Assembly: GCA_026125925.1 (NCBI GenBank)
Contig: JAHCKF010000271.1
Coordinates: forward strand, 1 to 5,076
Reading direction: 5' to 3'
DNA length: 5,076 bases
DNA from: Pseudolabrys sp.
Lineage (GTDB): Bacteria; Pseudomonadota; Alphaproteobacteria; Rhizobiales; Xanthobacteraceae
Below the pieces are notes generated by a model, which was not told the DNA's origin, searched no databases, and was given only the letters and a program-made list of their open reading frames with translations. Shown piece by piece: positions 1 through 5,076 of the stretch. The translations under genes were made by a program, and so were the position numbers. Position 1 is the first letter of the stretch, and every line of letters starts with the position of its first letter.

Positions 1-1
1 C

Positions 2-244
2 GCCATCAATGCCGGGCTCTACACGCTCGCCGTGATCGGCGTGCTGTCGAGCGTGGTGGGCGCGTTCTACTATCTGTCCATCGTCAAGGTGATGTATTTC
101 GACCAGCCGGCGCCGGCGTTTCAGCGCACGCCGGCTTTGGTCGGCCTGATGATGCTGGTGTTCGGCACGCTCAACATCGTGTTCTTCCTCTATCCAGCGC
201 CGCTGCTCGGCGCGGCCACGGCGGCGGCGAAATCGCTGTTCTGA
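2..244 (+). CDS. nuoN: NADH-quinone oxidoreductase subunit N, C-terminal fragment
   Basis: This is the last 80 codons of a gene whose start lies left of the window; the frame is open from base 2 to the TGA at 242-244. NuoN is a membrane-embedded, antiporter-like subunit of respiratory complex I that takes part in proton pumping coupled to NADH oxidation by quinone. The visible part has a hydrophobic helix ending in a YYLSIVKVMYFD segment, a family hallmark near the C-terminus of NuoN. A short polar loop rich in Pro and Ala follows (around QPAPAFQRTP), then a final hydrophobic helix (LVGLMMLVFGTLNIVFFLYP) and a small Ala-rich tail. NuoN is normally the last gene of the nuoA-N operon, and birA directly after it is the order I recall for Rhizobiales. 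A NuoM/MrpD-type paralogue is the alternative, but the motif and the neighbour favour NuoN. Confidence 0.9.
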   Translation, partial: AINAGLYTLAVIGVLSSVVGAFYYLSIVKVMYFDQPAPAFQRTPALVGLMMLVFGTLNIVFFLYPAPLLGAATAAAKSLF

Positions 245-259
245 ACGCCATGTCTTTTG

Positions 260-280
260 AGGACGTGTACGGCGCGTCCT
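260..280. other. Small hairpin in the nuoN-birA gap
   Basis: The 41 bases between nuoN and birA contain an inverted repeat, AGGACG (260-265) and CGTCCT (275-280). A G-T and a G-C pair can extend it inward, giving an 8-bp stem with a 5-base loop (TACGG). No T-run follows on either strand, so it is not a standard intrinsic terminator and transcription may continue from nuoN into birA. It could act as a processing or stability element at the end of the nuo transcript, but that is inference. Confidence 0.3.
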
Positions 281-285
281 GACCG

Positions 286-1041
286 ATGAACCGCGAAGCC
301 ACGGACCTGGCGGGGGTCCGGCATATAGCTTTTGACACCATCGGCTCCACCAATGCCGAAGCGCTGGCGCGCGCGCGTGCCGGCGAGCGCGGTCCGTTGT
401 GGATTACCGCCGCAGTGCAGGAGACCGGCCGCGGCCGGCGCGGCCGGAATTGGGCTTCTCCCGCCGGCAATCTCTATGCCTCGCTGCTGCTGACCGATCC
501 GGCGCCGCCGCCCGTGGCCGCGCAACTGTCTTTCGCCGCCGCGCTGGCGCTGCACGACGCGGTCGCCGAATGCGCCCCGCAGCTCGGACCCGCGCTCAAG
601 GTCAAATGGCCGAACGATCTGCTGCTCGGCAACGCCAAGATCGCCGGCATTCTTGTCGAAGCCGAGACTGGGCCGCCCTTGGCCGCCGTCATCGGTATGG
701 GCGTCAACTGCGCCAGCCATCCGGCGGACACGCCTTACGCCGCGACCGACCTCGCCTCGGCCGGGGCGCTGGTCACGGCCGACACGCTACTGCAGGCGCT
801 AGCGCGAACCATGCAGGTGCGCCTGGCCCAATGGGATCGCGGGCAAGGCTTCGCCGCCATCCGTTCCGCCTGGCTCAGGCGCGCCGCAGGGCTCGGCGGC
901 GATATCCGCGTCCGCCTGCCGGAGCGCGAGTTTTCCGGACTGTTTGAGGGGCTGGATGATGACGGCCGGCTTCTGGTGCGTGACGCGGAGGGCGTGACCG
1001 TCGTCACCGCCGGCGAAGTATTTGGATTCGGAGCAGCATGA
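286..1041 (+). CDS. birA: Biotin--[acetyl-CoA-carboxylase] ligase, single-domain type
   Basis: BirA activates biotin with ATP to biotinyl-5'-AMP and transfers it to a lysine of biotin carboxyl carrier domains (acetyl-CoA, propionyl-CoA and pyruvate carboxylases) in the cytoplasm. Visible motifs, in order: GSTN at residues 20-23; the biotin/adenylate loop GRGRRGR at 48-54; KWPNDLL at 107-113; AKIAGILVE at about 117-125, where K118 matches the catalytic lysine of E. coli BirA (K183); and GMGVN at 137-141. A small beta-rich C-terminal domain covers about 203-250. At 251 residues it lacks the N-terminal helix-turn-helix of the 321-residue E. coli protein, so it should be only an enzyme and not the repressor of biotin synthesis. 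The ATG at 286 is the first possible start, because an in-frame TGA lies at 280-282. No good Shine-Dalgarno sequence precedes it. The gene overlaps rnj by 4 bases. Confidence 0.95.
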   Translation: MNREATDLAGVRHIAFDTIGSTNAEALARARAGERGPLWITAAVQETGRGRRGRNWASPAGNLYASLLLTDPAPPPVAAQLSFAAALALHDAVAECAPQLGPALKVKWPNDLLLGNAKIAGILVEAETGPPLAAVIGMGVNCASHPADTPYAATDLASAGALVTADTLLQALARTMQVRLAQWDRGQGFAAIRSAWLRRAAGLGGDIRVRLPEREFSGLFEGLDDDGRLLVRDAEGVTVVTAGEVFGFGAA

Positions 1042-2711
1042 ACAATCAACGCACAGACCTCGTTTACGCGCCGCTCGGTGGCGTCGGCGAAATCGGCATG
1101 AACCTGTCGATCTACGGCCTCGGCACCGATCACAAGCGGAGCTGGCTGGCGGTCGATCTCGGCGTCTCCTTCGCGCAGGAAGAACACCTGCCGGGTGTCG
1201 ATCTGATCCTGCCGGACATCGGCTACCTCGTGTCCGAGCGCAAGAATCTCGCCGGCATCGTCATTACTCACGCGCATGAGGATCACTTCGGCGCGCTTCT
1301 CGACCTGTGGCCGAAGCTGAAGGTGCCGGTCTACGCCACGCCCTTCACCGCCGCGCTTGTCGAGGCAAAGCGCGCCGGCGGCGACGGCGCCGCCGAAATC
1401 CCGATCACCATCGTCAAGCCGGGCGAGCGCTTTACCGTCGGCGACTTCGACGTCGAGATGGTGGCCATGGCGCATTCCATTCCCGAAGCCACGGCGCTGA
1501 TCATCCGCACGCCGGCTGGCACCGTGCTGCACACCGGCGACTGGAAGATCGACAAGACGCCGATGCTTGGCAACGGCACCGACGAAGCCAAGCTTCGCGC
1601 GCTCGGCGAGGAGGGTTGTCTTGCCGTCGTCGGCGATAGCACCAACGCCGTGCGTGACGGCGTTTCGCCGTCGGAAGCCGATGTCGAGAAGACCATCGCG
1701 GCGCTGATCCGCGAGGCCAAGGGCCGCGTCGCGGTGACGACATTCGCCTCCAACGTCGAACGGTTGCGTAGCGTCGCGCTGGCGGCGCAGGAATGCGGCC
1801 GCGAAGTGGTCGTGGTCGGCCGCGCCATGGACCGCGTCGTCGCCATTTCGCGCGAACTCGGCCTGCTCGACGGCGTCAAGGCGTTCCGCTCGGTCGATGC
1901 CTATGGCTACCTGCCGCCGGACAAAGTGGTGGCTCTGTGCACCGGCAGTCAGGGCGAGCCGCGCGCCGCGCTCGCGCGCATCGCCGAGGACCAGCATCCG
2001 GACGTCACCTTGTCGCGCGGCGACACCGTGATCTTTTCCGCGCGCACCATTCCCGGCAACGAGAAGGAAGTCGGCCGCATCATCAACGGTCTGATCGACC
2101 AGGGCATCGAGGTCATCACAGACCGTACCCATCTGGTGCATGTCTCCGGCCATCCGCGCCGCGCCGAGGTCGAGCAGTTGTTGTCCTGGGTGAAGCCGAA
2201 GATCCTGATCCCGGTGCATGGCGAGGCGCTGCATCTGTCCGAACACGCCAAGCTCGGCCGCGCCATGGGCATTCCGGAGGTGGTCCAGTGCCGCAACGGC
2301 GATCTGGTGCGGCTGGTCGAAGGCAAGGCGGCGATCGTCGACGAAGTGCCGGCCGGCCGCACCTACAAGGACGGCTCGCTGCTGGTGCAGGCCGACGCGC
2401 GGACCATCGCCGACCGCAAACGCCTCGGCTTTGCCGGCGCCATTTCGGTGGCGCTGGCGCTCACCGAGCGCGGCGAGCTGGTGGCCGATCCGGAATTCGA
2501 CATGATCGGCATTCCGGAGCGCGACGCGCGGGGCGAACTGATCGCCGATGCCGTGCTCGAGGCGATCGAGTCGACCTACGAGTCCTTGCCGCGCAAGCGT
2601 CGCGGCGATCCGGACTCGCTGGCCGAAGCGGTGCGCCGCGCCGTGCGTGCGACGGTGTCGCAGCGCTGGGGCAAGAAGCCCATGTGCCATGTCCATGTGC
2701 TTGTGGTTTGA
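1038..2711 (+). CDS. rnj: Ribonuclease J
   Basis: Ribonuclease J is a cytoplasmic metallo-beta-lactamase/beta-CASP nuclease with 5'-to-3' exonuclease and, in some members, endonuclease activity; it matures rRNA and degrades mRNA. At 557 residues it has the usual length. The metal site is complete: HAHEDH at 78-83, H146 in MAHSIPEA, D168 in HTGDW, and H394 in PVHGE. Other family signatures are GGVGEIGMN near the N-terminus, GDSTN at 199-203, TFASNVERL at about 235-243 at the start of the beta-CASP domain, and HVSGH at 368-372. The last 100 or so residues form the RNase J C-terminal domain and end in WGKKPMCHVHVLVV. The ATG overlaps the birA stop as ATGA, with GGAG at 1030-1033 as ribosome binding site, which implies translational coupling. 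The closest look-alikes are other beta-CASP proteins (CPSF-like, ComEC-like), which lack this C-terminal domain. Confidence 0.96.
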   Translation: MNNQRTDLVYAPLGGVGEIGMNLSIYGLGTDHKRSWLAVDLGVSFAQEEHLPGVDLILPDIGYLVSERKNLAGIVITHAHEDHFGALLDLWPKLKVPVYATPFTAALVEAKRAGGDGAAEIPITIVKPGERFTVGDFDVEMVAMAHSIPEATALIIRTPAGTVLHTGDWKIDKTPMLGNGTDEAKLRALGEEGCLAVVGDSTNAVRDGVSPSEADVEKTIAALIREAKGRVAVTTFASNVERLRSVALAAQECGREVVVVGRAMDRVVAISRELGLLDGVKAFRSVDAYGYLPPDKVVALCTGSQGEPRAALARIAEDQHPDVTLSRGDTVIFSARTIPGNEKEVGRIINGLIDQGIEVITDRTHLVHVSGHPRRAEVEQLLSWVKPKILIPVHGEALHLSEHAKLGRAMGIPEVVQCRNGDLVRLVEGKAAIVDEVPAGRTYKDGSLLVQADARTIADRKRLGFAGAISVALALTERGELVADPEFDMIGIPERDARGELIADAVLEAIESTYESLPRKRRGDPDSLAEAVRRAVRATVSQRWGKKPMCHVHVLVV

Positions 2712-2720
2712 TACATACTT

Positions 2721-2767
2721 GTCCCGGGCGCAGCGCAGCGTGAAACGGTGCGCTGCAGAACCGGGAC
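2721..2767. repeat. REP-like palindromic unit 1
   Basis: This imperfect palindrome lies 9 bases after the rnj stop. The outer arms GTCCCGG (2721-2727) and CCGGGAC (2761-2767) pair perfectly. After a small internal loop, GCAGCGCA (2730-2737) pairs with TGCGCTGC (2749-2756), and two further pairs close a TGAAA loop at 2741-2745. No T-run follows, so it is not a simple terminator. The form, an extragenic GC-rich hairpin with GTCCCGG ends and a close second copy, resembles repeats I recall from Bradyrhizobium and Rhodopseudomonas intergenic regions. Its copy number cannot be judged from this window. Confidence 0.7.
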
Positions 2768-2792
2768 CGCCAAAGGGCCGGAGTTCGTAACG

Positions 2793-2840
2793 GTCCCGGA
2801 TCTGCGTTGCGTCGTTGACGCGCCGCTTCGCGTCCGGGAC
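2793..2840. repeat. REP-like palindromic unit 2
   Basis: This second palindrome has the same ends as unit 1: GTCCCGGA (2793-2800) pairs with TCCGGGAC (2833-2840). Its interior differs: GCGTC (2809-2813) pairs with GACGC (2817-2821) around a GTT loop, leaving unpaired flanks. The right arm ends at 2840, immediately before the purine-rich ribosome binding site of mce. The outer arms are conserved between the units while the cores are not, as in paired extragenic palindromes of the BIME type. As with unit 1, whether it is repeated elsewhere in the genome is inference. Confidence 0.65.
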
Positions 2841-2850
2841 AAGAGGGGAG
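2841..2850 (+). promoter_or_regulatory. Ribosome binding site of mce
   Basis: The purine run AAGAGGGGAG lies 4 bases before the ATG at 2855 and is the strongest Shine-Dalgarno-like sequence in the window. It supports this start for mce. It directly abuts the right arm of palindromic unit 2, so folding of that unit leaves the site exposed just after the stem. Confidence 0.75.
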
Positions 2851-2854
2851 TTCA

Positions 2855-3259
2855 ATGATCGGTCGTCTCAATCACGTCGCCATCGCCGTGCGCGACATCG
2901 CCAAGGCCTCGGCGGTGTATCGCGATACGCTGGGCGCCAATGTCTCCGACAAGGTGGCGCAACCGGATCACGGCGTCTACACCGTGTTCATCACGCTGCC
3001 GAACACGAAGATCGAGCTGCTCGAGCCGATGGGCGAGGGCTCGCCGATCGCGAAATTCCTCGACAAGAACCCGGACGGCGGCATCCATCATGTCTGTTAC
3101 GAGGTCGATGACATCATCGCCGCGCGCGACACACTCAAGAGCCAAGGCGCGCGCGTGCTCGGGGACGGCGAGCCGAAGATCGGCGCTCACGGCAAGCCGG
3201 TGATGTTCCTGCACCCGAAGGATTTCTGCGGCACTTTGGTCGAGCTCGAGCAGGCCTGA
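2855..3259 (+). CDS. mce: Methylmalonyl-CoA epimerase
   Basis: This enzyme interconverts (2R)- and (2S)-methylmalonyl-CoA. It links propionyl-CoA carboxylase to methylmalonyl-CoA mutase, and in many alphaproteobacteria also serves the ethylmalonyl-CoA pathway. The 134-residue protein is two paired beta-alpha-beta-beta-beta modules of the vicinal oxygen chelate (glyoxalase/bleomycin resistance) superfamily. Likely metal ligands are H7 (in LNHVAIAV), E54 (in TKIELLEP), H79 (in GIHHVCYEV) and E130 (in GTLVELEQ); the first, third and fourth match ligands of the Propionibacterium enzyme. The HPKDFCGTLVELEQ ending is a family hallmark and argues against a generic glyoxalase. The start at 2855 is supported by the strong ribosome binding site. 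The gene follows rnj after 143 bases of palindromic DNA and precedes the DUF1467 gene by 34 bases. Confidence 0.93.
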   Translation: MIGRLNHVAIAVRDIAKASAVYRDTLGANVSDKVAQPDHGVYTVFITLPNTKIELLEPMGEGSPIAKFLDKNPDGGIHHVCYEVDDIIAARDTLKSQGARVLGDGEPKIGAHGKPVMFLHPKDFCGTLVELEQA

Positions 3260-3293
3260 TCGTCAGCGCCGGCCGAATGCGCAAGGAATAATC

Positions 3294-3566
3294 ATGAGCA
3301 CCACGACCATTCTGGCGATCTATTTTCTGATCTGGTGGCTGACCTTGTTCGCCGTGCTGCCGTGGGGCGTGCGCAGCCAGCACGAGAGCGGCGCCTTCGA
3401 GGCCGGCACTGATCCCGGCGCGCCGGCGACGCATATGGTGTGGCGCAAGCTGCTCTACACGACGCTGATCGCGAGCGTGATCTTCGCCATCTTGTATTTC
3501 ATCTACACGCGCGATCTCTTGCCGATCGAGTTCCTCAAGCGGATCTCGCAGCCGCCCAATTCCTGA
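3294..3566 (+). CDS. DUF1467 family small membrane protein
   Basis: This 90-residue protein has two predicted transmembrane helices, at about residues 5-24 and 53-71. Between them is a hydrophilic loop beginning PWGVRSQHESG and containing GTDPGAPATHMVWRKLL; this pattern is what I recognise as DUF1467. The function is unknown to me and I do not assign one. After the second helix comes a charged tail (TRDLLPIEFLKRI) ending in QPPNS. AAGGAA at 3283-3288 is a good ribosome binding site 5 bases before the ATG. In alphaproteobacteria the gene is commonly found right after mce and, from memory, before proS. Here it is the last + strand gene, followed by convergent copper genes. It is probably co-transcribed with mce. 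Confidence 0.85.
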   Translation: MSTTTILAIYFLIWWLTLFAVLPWGVRSQHESGAFEAGTDPGAPATHMVWRKLLYTTLIASVIFAILYFIYTRDLLPIEFLKRISQPPNS

Positions 3567-3591
3567 GGCGTCTCGACACAACGCGCTGGGC

Positions 3592-3621
3592 AAAAAAAAG
3601 AGCAGGGCGCTGGCCCTGCTC
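3592..3621 (-). terminator. Intrinsic terminator for the copC-copD operon
   Basis: GAGCAGGGC (3600-3608) and GCCCTGCTC (3613-3621) form a perfect 9-bp stem with a GCTG loop. On the - strand the stem is followed directly by eight T residues (the A-run at 3592-3599), a textbook Rho-independent terminator about 180 bases after the copD stop. On the + strand the stem is followed by GGTCGCTTTT, with the T-run displaced by 6 bases, so it may stop transcription from the DUF1467 side only weakly. Confidence 0.85.
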
Positions 3622-3643
3622 GGTCGCTTTTATCTGTCCCTCG

Positions 3644-3677
3644 GTCTCGATTGTTTTACGGCTTTTTTGATCGAGAC
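3644..3677. other. Second hairpin between the convergent genes
   Basis: GTCTCGAT (3644-3651) and ATCGAGAC (3670-3677) form a perfect 8-bp stem around an 18-base loop that is T-rich on the + strand and contains TTTT and TTTTTT. The T-runs are inside the loop rather than after the stem, so it is not a standard terminator in either direction. It sits between the copD stop and the terminator at 3592-3621. The rest of the 3567-3800 gap is less GC-rich than the genes. I see no convincing coding frame, tRNA or known riboswitch in it. Confidence 0.45.
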
Positions 3678-3800
3678 GGCTGCGTCTGGCGCGCCGGAGA
3701 CTTTCCTCCCAAGACTTGGACCGTATGTCGGAGCGCCGGTCTTGTTGCCAGCTATCCTGCCACTCGGCTTCAGGAAGGCTATCGGACGAAACCTCGCGTG

Positions 3801-5036
3801 TCACCTGCAATCGTTGCTGCACTGCGTTATCACAATCGGTGCGTCGAGTACGATTGATGCGCCCTGACGCTCGATGATGACCTTCGCCGTCCACACGCCG
3901 GATGGTTGTATATTGAGCTCGGCAATCTCCCAGGTTCTATCCGGTAATTGCCTGGCCTCGCGCTTGAGCCCAACGGCGCCGGAAAATGTCGGCTCCAGCG
4001 CCAGTTGCACGCGTTCCGCGGCGTAAGCCGAAAAGTCTTCGTGCCAAAGGCGGACAGTTGCTGTGGATACGCCGGCATGGCCGGGGGCGATGCTGAGGTC
4101 GGCCATGACCTCGGCGGTGTGGATATGGACGAAGGCTGCATCCGGATTAACCGCTGCCGCTTGCCTGTGCACGTGGCTGGCGGGCGGCAAGGTGCCGAGA
4201 AAACCGACGAGGACGAGAATACCGATTCCCAGTGCGGTTTCAGCGAGCGTTGTAACGGCGATGGCACGCAGGGCCGTCCGTTCCGGCAGGCGCGGTGTCA
4301 GGCGGAAACGATTGACGGCGGCGAATCCCAGCATGGCGGCGAACAGGGCCACCTTGAGGGCCAGGACGCGACCATAGGTGCCGCCCAGGAGATCGTCGGG
4401 CCAGCCGACCAGGACTGCGCTGTTGACGAGGCCGCTGGTCGCGACGGCGGCGACGCTCGCCACGGCCAGGCGGGAGAAGCGGCGGGTCGCCTGCGCGGCC
4501 AGGGCGGCGCGCGCCGGGTCCTTCCGGCTCCAAAGAAGCAGGCCGGCCAGCGCCGGCAGGGCGCCGAGCCAAAGGCCGGCGGCGACCAGATGGACCACGT
4601 CGGACGCAAGATGCACGGCGCCGATGACGCCGGTCCCGGCGCCGGCGTGGCCGGTCCAGGCGATGGCGCCGGTCAGCGCCGCCGAGGCGGTCAGCGCGGG
4701 CCACCGCCAGCGGGGTGACAACAGCGCTGCTGCGGCGGCGGCCGCCAGCGCCAGCCGCAGCAAGGCGACGCGGCCGAACCGGGTATCGGTCGCGACGGTC
4801 GCGAGATCGGCGTTTCCGACAAGATCGCCGAGTGGGACATCGAGAATGCGGCCGGCGATCAGGGCGAACCAAATCGCGCCTGAAACGACTGCGACCGCGA
4901 GAGCGGCCGCCGCCAGCCATCGCCAGCGCCGGTCGAGCGCGCGATCGGGCACCAGCGTCGCGAAGGCCGCCGTGCCCAACGCCGCGAGGCAGGCGGCGAA
5001 GTGCACGGCGCGGACGATGACCAGCGGCTCGAGCAT
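3801..5036 (-). CDS. copD: CopD-family copper resistance/import membrane protein with C-terminal extracytoplasmic domain
   Basis: CopD proteins sit in the inner membrane and, with periplasmic CopC, are thought to move copper across it. This 411-residue protein has about eight hydrophobic helices (roughly 6-28, 39-61, 87-106, 113-130, 140-168, 186-210, 222-242, 257-282). CopD signatures are RAVHFAACLAALG at 9-21, H130 in the GHAGAG region, HLASDVVHLVAAGLWLGALP at 142-161, and RFSRLAVASVAAVATSGLVN at 186-205. After LGTLPP comes a soluble part of about 125 residues with HVH at 288-290, HIH at 304-306, H320 and H332. It resembles the YtkA/FixH-like domain at the end of B. subtilis YcnJ. The protein ends in a short tail with C406 and C410. 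The ATG at 5036 lies 4 bases after the copC stop with no clear Shine-Dalgarno sequence, so translation is probably coupled. CopD family membership is firm; the direction of copper transport is not. Confidence 0.87.
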   Translation of the reverse strand: MLEPLVIVRAVHFAACLAALGTAAFATLVPDRALDRRWRWLAAAALAVAVVSGAIWFALIAGRILDVPLGDLVGNADLATVATDTRFGRVALLRLALAAAAAAALLSPRWRWPALTASAALTGAIAWTGHAGAGTGVIGAVHLASDVVHLVAAGLWLGALPALAGLLLWSRKDPARAALAAQATRRFSRLAVASVAAVATSGLVNSAVLVGWPDDLLGGTYGRVLALKVALFAAMLGFAAVNRFRLTPRLPERTALRAIAVTTLAETALGIGILVLVGFLGTLPPASHVHRQAAAVNPDAAFVHIHTAEVMADLSIAPGHAGVSTATVRLWHEDFSAYAAERVQLALEPTFSGAVGLKREARQLPDRTWEIAELNIQPSGVWTAKVIIERQGASIVLDAPIVITQCSNDCR

Positions 5037-5040
5037 CGGT

Positions 5041-5076
5041 TCAGGGCGCCACGGTGAAGGTGAAGCTGCCTTGGGT
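5041..5076 (-). CDS. copC: CopC-like periplasmic copper-binding protein, last 11 codons
   Basis: Only the 3' end is in the window. Reading leftward from base 5076, the frame gives TQGSFTFTVAP and then a stop at 5041-5043. A G-S-(F/Y)-x-F-T-V ending is typical of CopC domains, whose last beta strand closes a small beta barrel that binds copper in the periplasm. The position immediately upstream of copD, 4 bases away, fits the usual copC-copD pair. No metal ligand or signal peptide can be checked because the rest lies outside, so the name depends on the terminal motif and the neighbour. Confidence 0.72.
   Translation of the reverse strand, partial: TQGSFTFTVAP

Noticed and set aside
2712..2854. 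Intrinsic terminator for rnj formed by the palindromes
   Set aside because: Neither hairpin is followed by a T-run on the + strand, and the shared arms of two adjacent units fit a repeat family better.
735..2855. A 706-codon open frame on the - strand
   Set aside because: It lies antisense to birA and rnj, whose catalytic motifs are intact on the + strand. Long antisense frames are common in GC-rich DNA, and its His/Arg/Asp-rich translation resembles no family.
3691..3710. GAGGAAAGTC on the - strand, resembling the conserved start of RNase P RNA
   Set aside because: The match breaks after ten bases, the remaining conserved regions are missing, and the gap is too short for the RNA of about 400 bases.
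3759..3785. GCCACT...GGAAGGC pattern resembling part of a cobalamin riboswitch
   Set aside because: The upstream conserved segment and the downstream B12 box are absent on this strand, and it does not precede a gene on the + strand.
3667..3867. Short + strand frame after DUF1467 with a hydrophobic stretch
   Set aside because: It has a non-ATG start inside a hairpin, no ribosome binding site, overlaps the end of copD antisense, and resembles nothing I recognise.
3535..3894. A 119-codon open frame on the - strand across the 3567-3800 gap
   Set aside because: It overlaps the end of copD out of frame and runs through the terminator hairpin and its T-run into the end of the DUF1467 gene. There is no ribosome binding site logic and third-position GC looks lower than in the real genes.
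3948..4718. A 256-codon open frame on the + strand
   Set aside because: It is antisense to copD, which has clear CopD motifs and membrane helices. The Gly/Gln/Ala-rich translation looks like a GC-rich shadow.

Overview
The window looks like chromosomal DNA of a high-GC alphaproteobacterium, most likely Hyphomicrobiales (Rhizobiales) of the Bradyrhizobium / Rhodopseudomonas / Pseudolabrys kind. Three things point there: the gene order nuoN - birA - rnj - mce - DUF1467; a DUF1467 protein, a family I know mainly from alphaproteobacteria; and paired GTCCCGG...CCGGGAC palindromes like those I recall between genes in Bradyrhizobiaceae-type genomes. The assignment rests on recognition, not on a search.

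Left part (2-3566, all + strand). The window opens inside the 3' end of nuoN, the last gene of the respiratory complex I operon. A 41-base gap with a small hairpin leads to birA (biotin protein ligase without a DNA-binding domain). birA overlaps the start of rnj (ribonuclease J) in an ATGA junction, so the two are probably translationally coupled. A 143-base gap after rnj is filled almost entirely by two palindromic REP-like units, the second ending directly at the strong ribosome binding site of mce (methylmalonyl-CoA epimerase). A short two-helix DUF1467 membrane protein follows 34 bases later. Together these are housekeeping genes: energy conservation, biotinylation of carboxylases, RNA decay and processing, and propionyl/methylmalonyl-CoA metabolism. 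BirA and Mce meet in one pathway, since propionyl-CoA carboxylase must be biotinylated to make the substrate of Mce.

Middle (3567-3800). This 234-base gap between convergent genes holds a 9-bp GC-rich hairpin followed by eight T residues when read on the - strand (a good intrinsic terminator for the right-hand operon) and a second, A/T-looped 8-bp hairpin. I see no convincing gene or known RNA in it.

Right part (3801-5076, - strand). A copper-handling operon enters from the right: the last 11 codons of a CopC-like periplasmic protein, then 4 bases, then a full CopD-family membrane protein with an extra C-terminal extracytoplasmic domain. In the alphaproteobacterial order I recall, proS and lolCD usually follow DUF1467, so the copper genes mark a break from the usual order.

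I found no tRNA, rRNA, CRISPR array, insertion sequence or phage gene, and no clear sign of a new multi-gene system. The palindrome pair at rnj/mce and the unusual CopD C-terminus are the parts most worth a second look.
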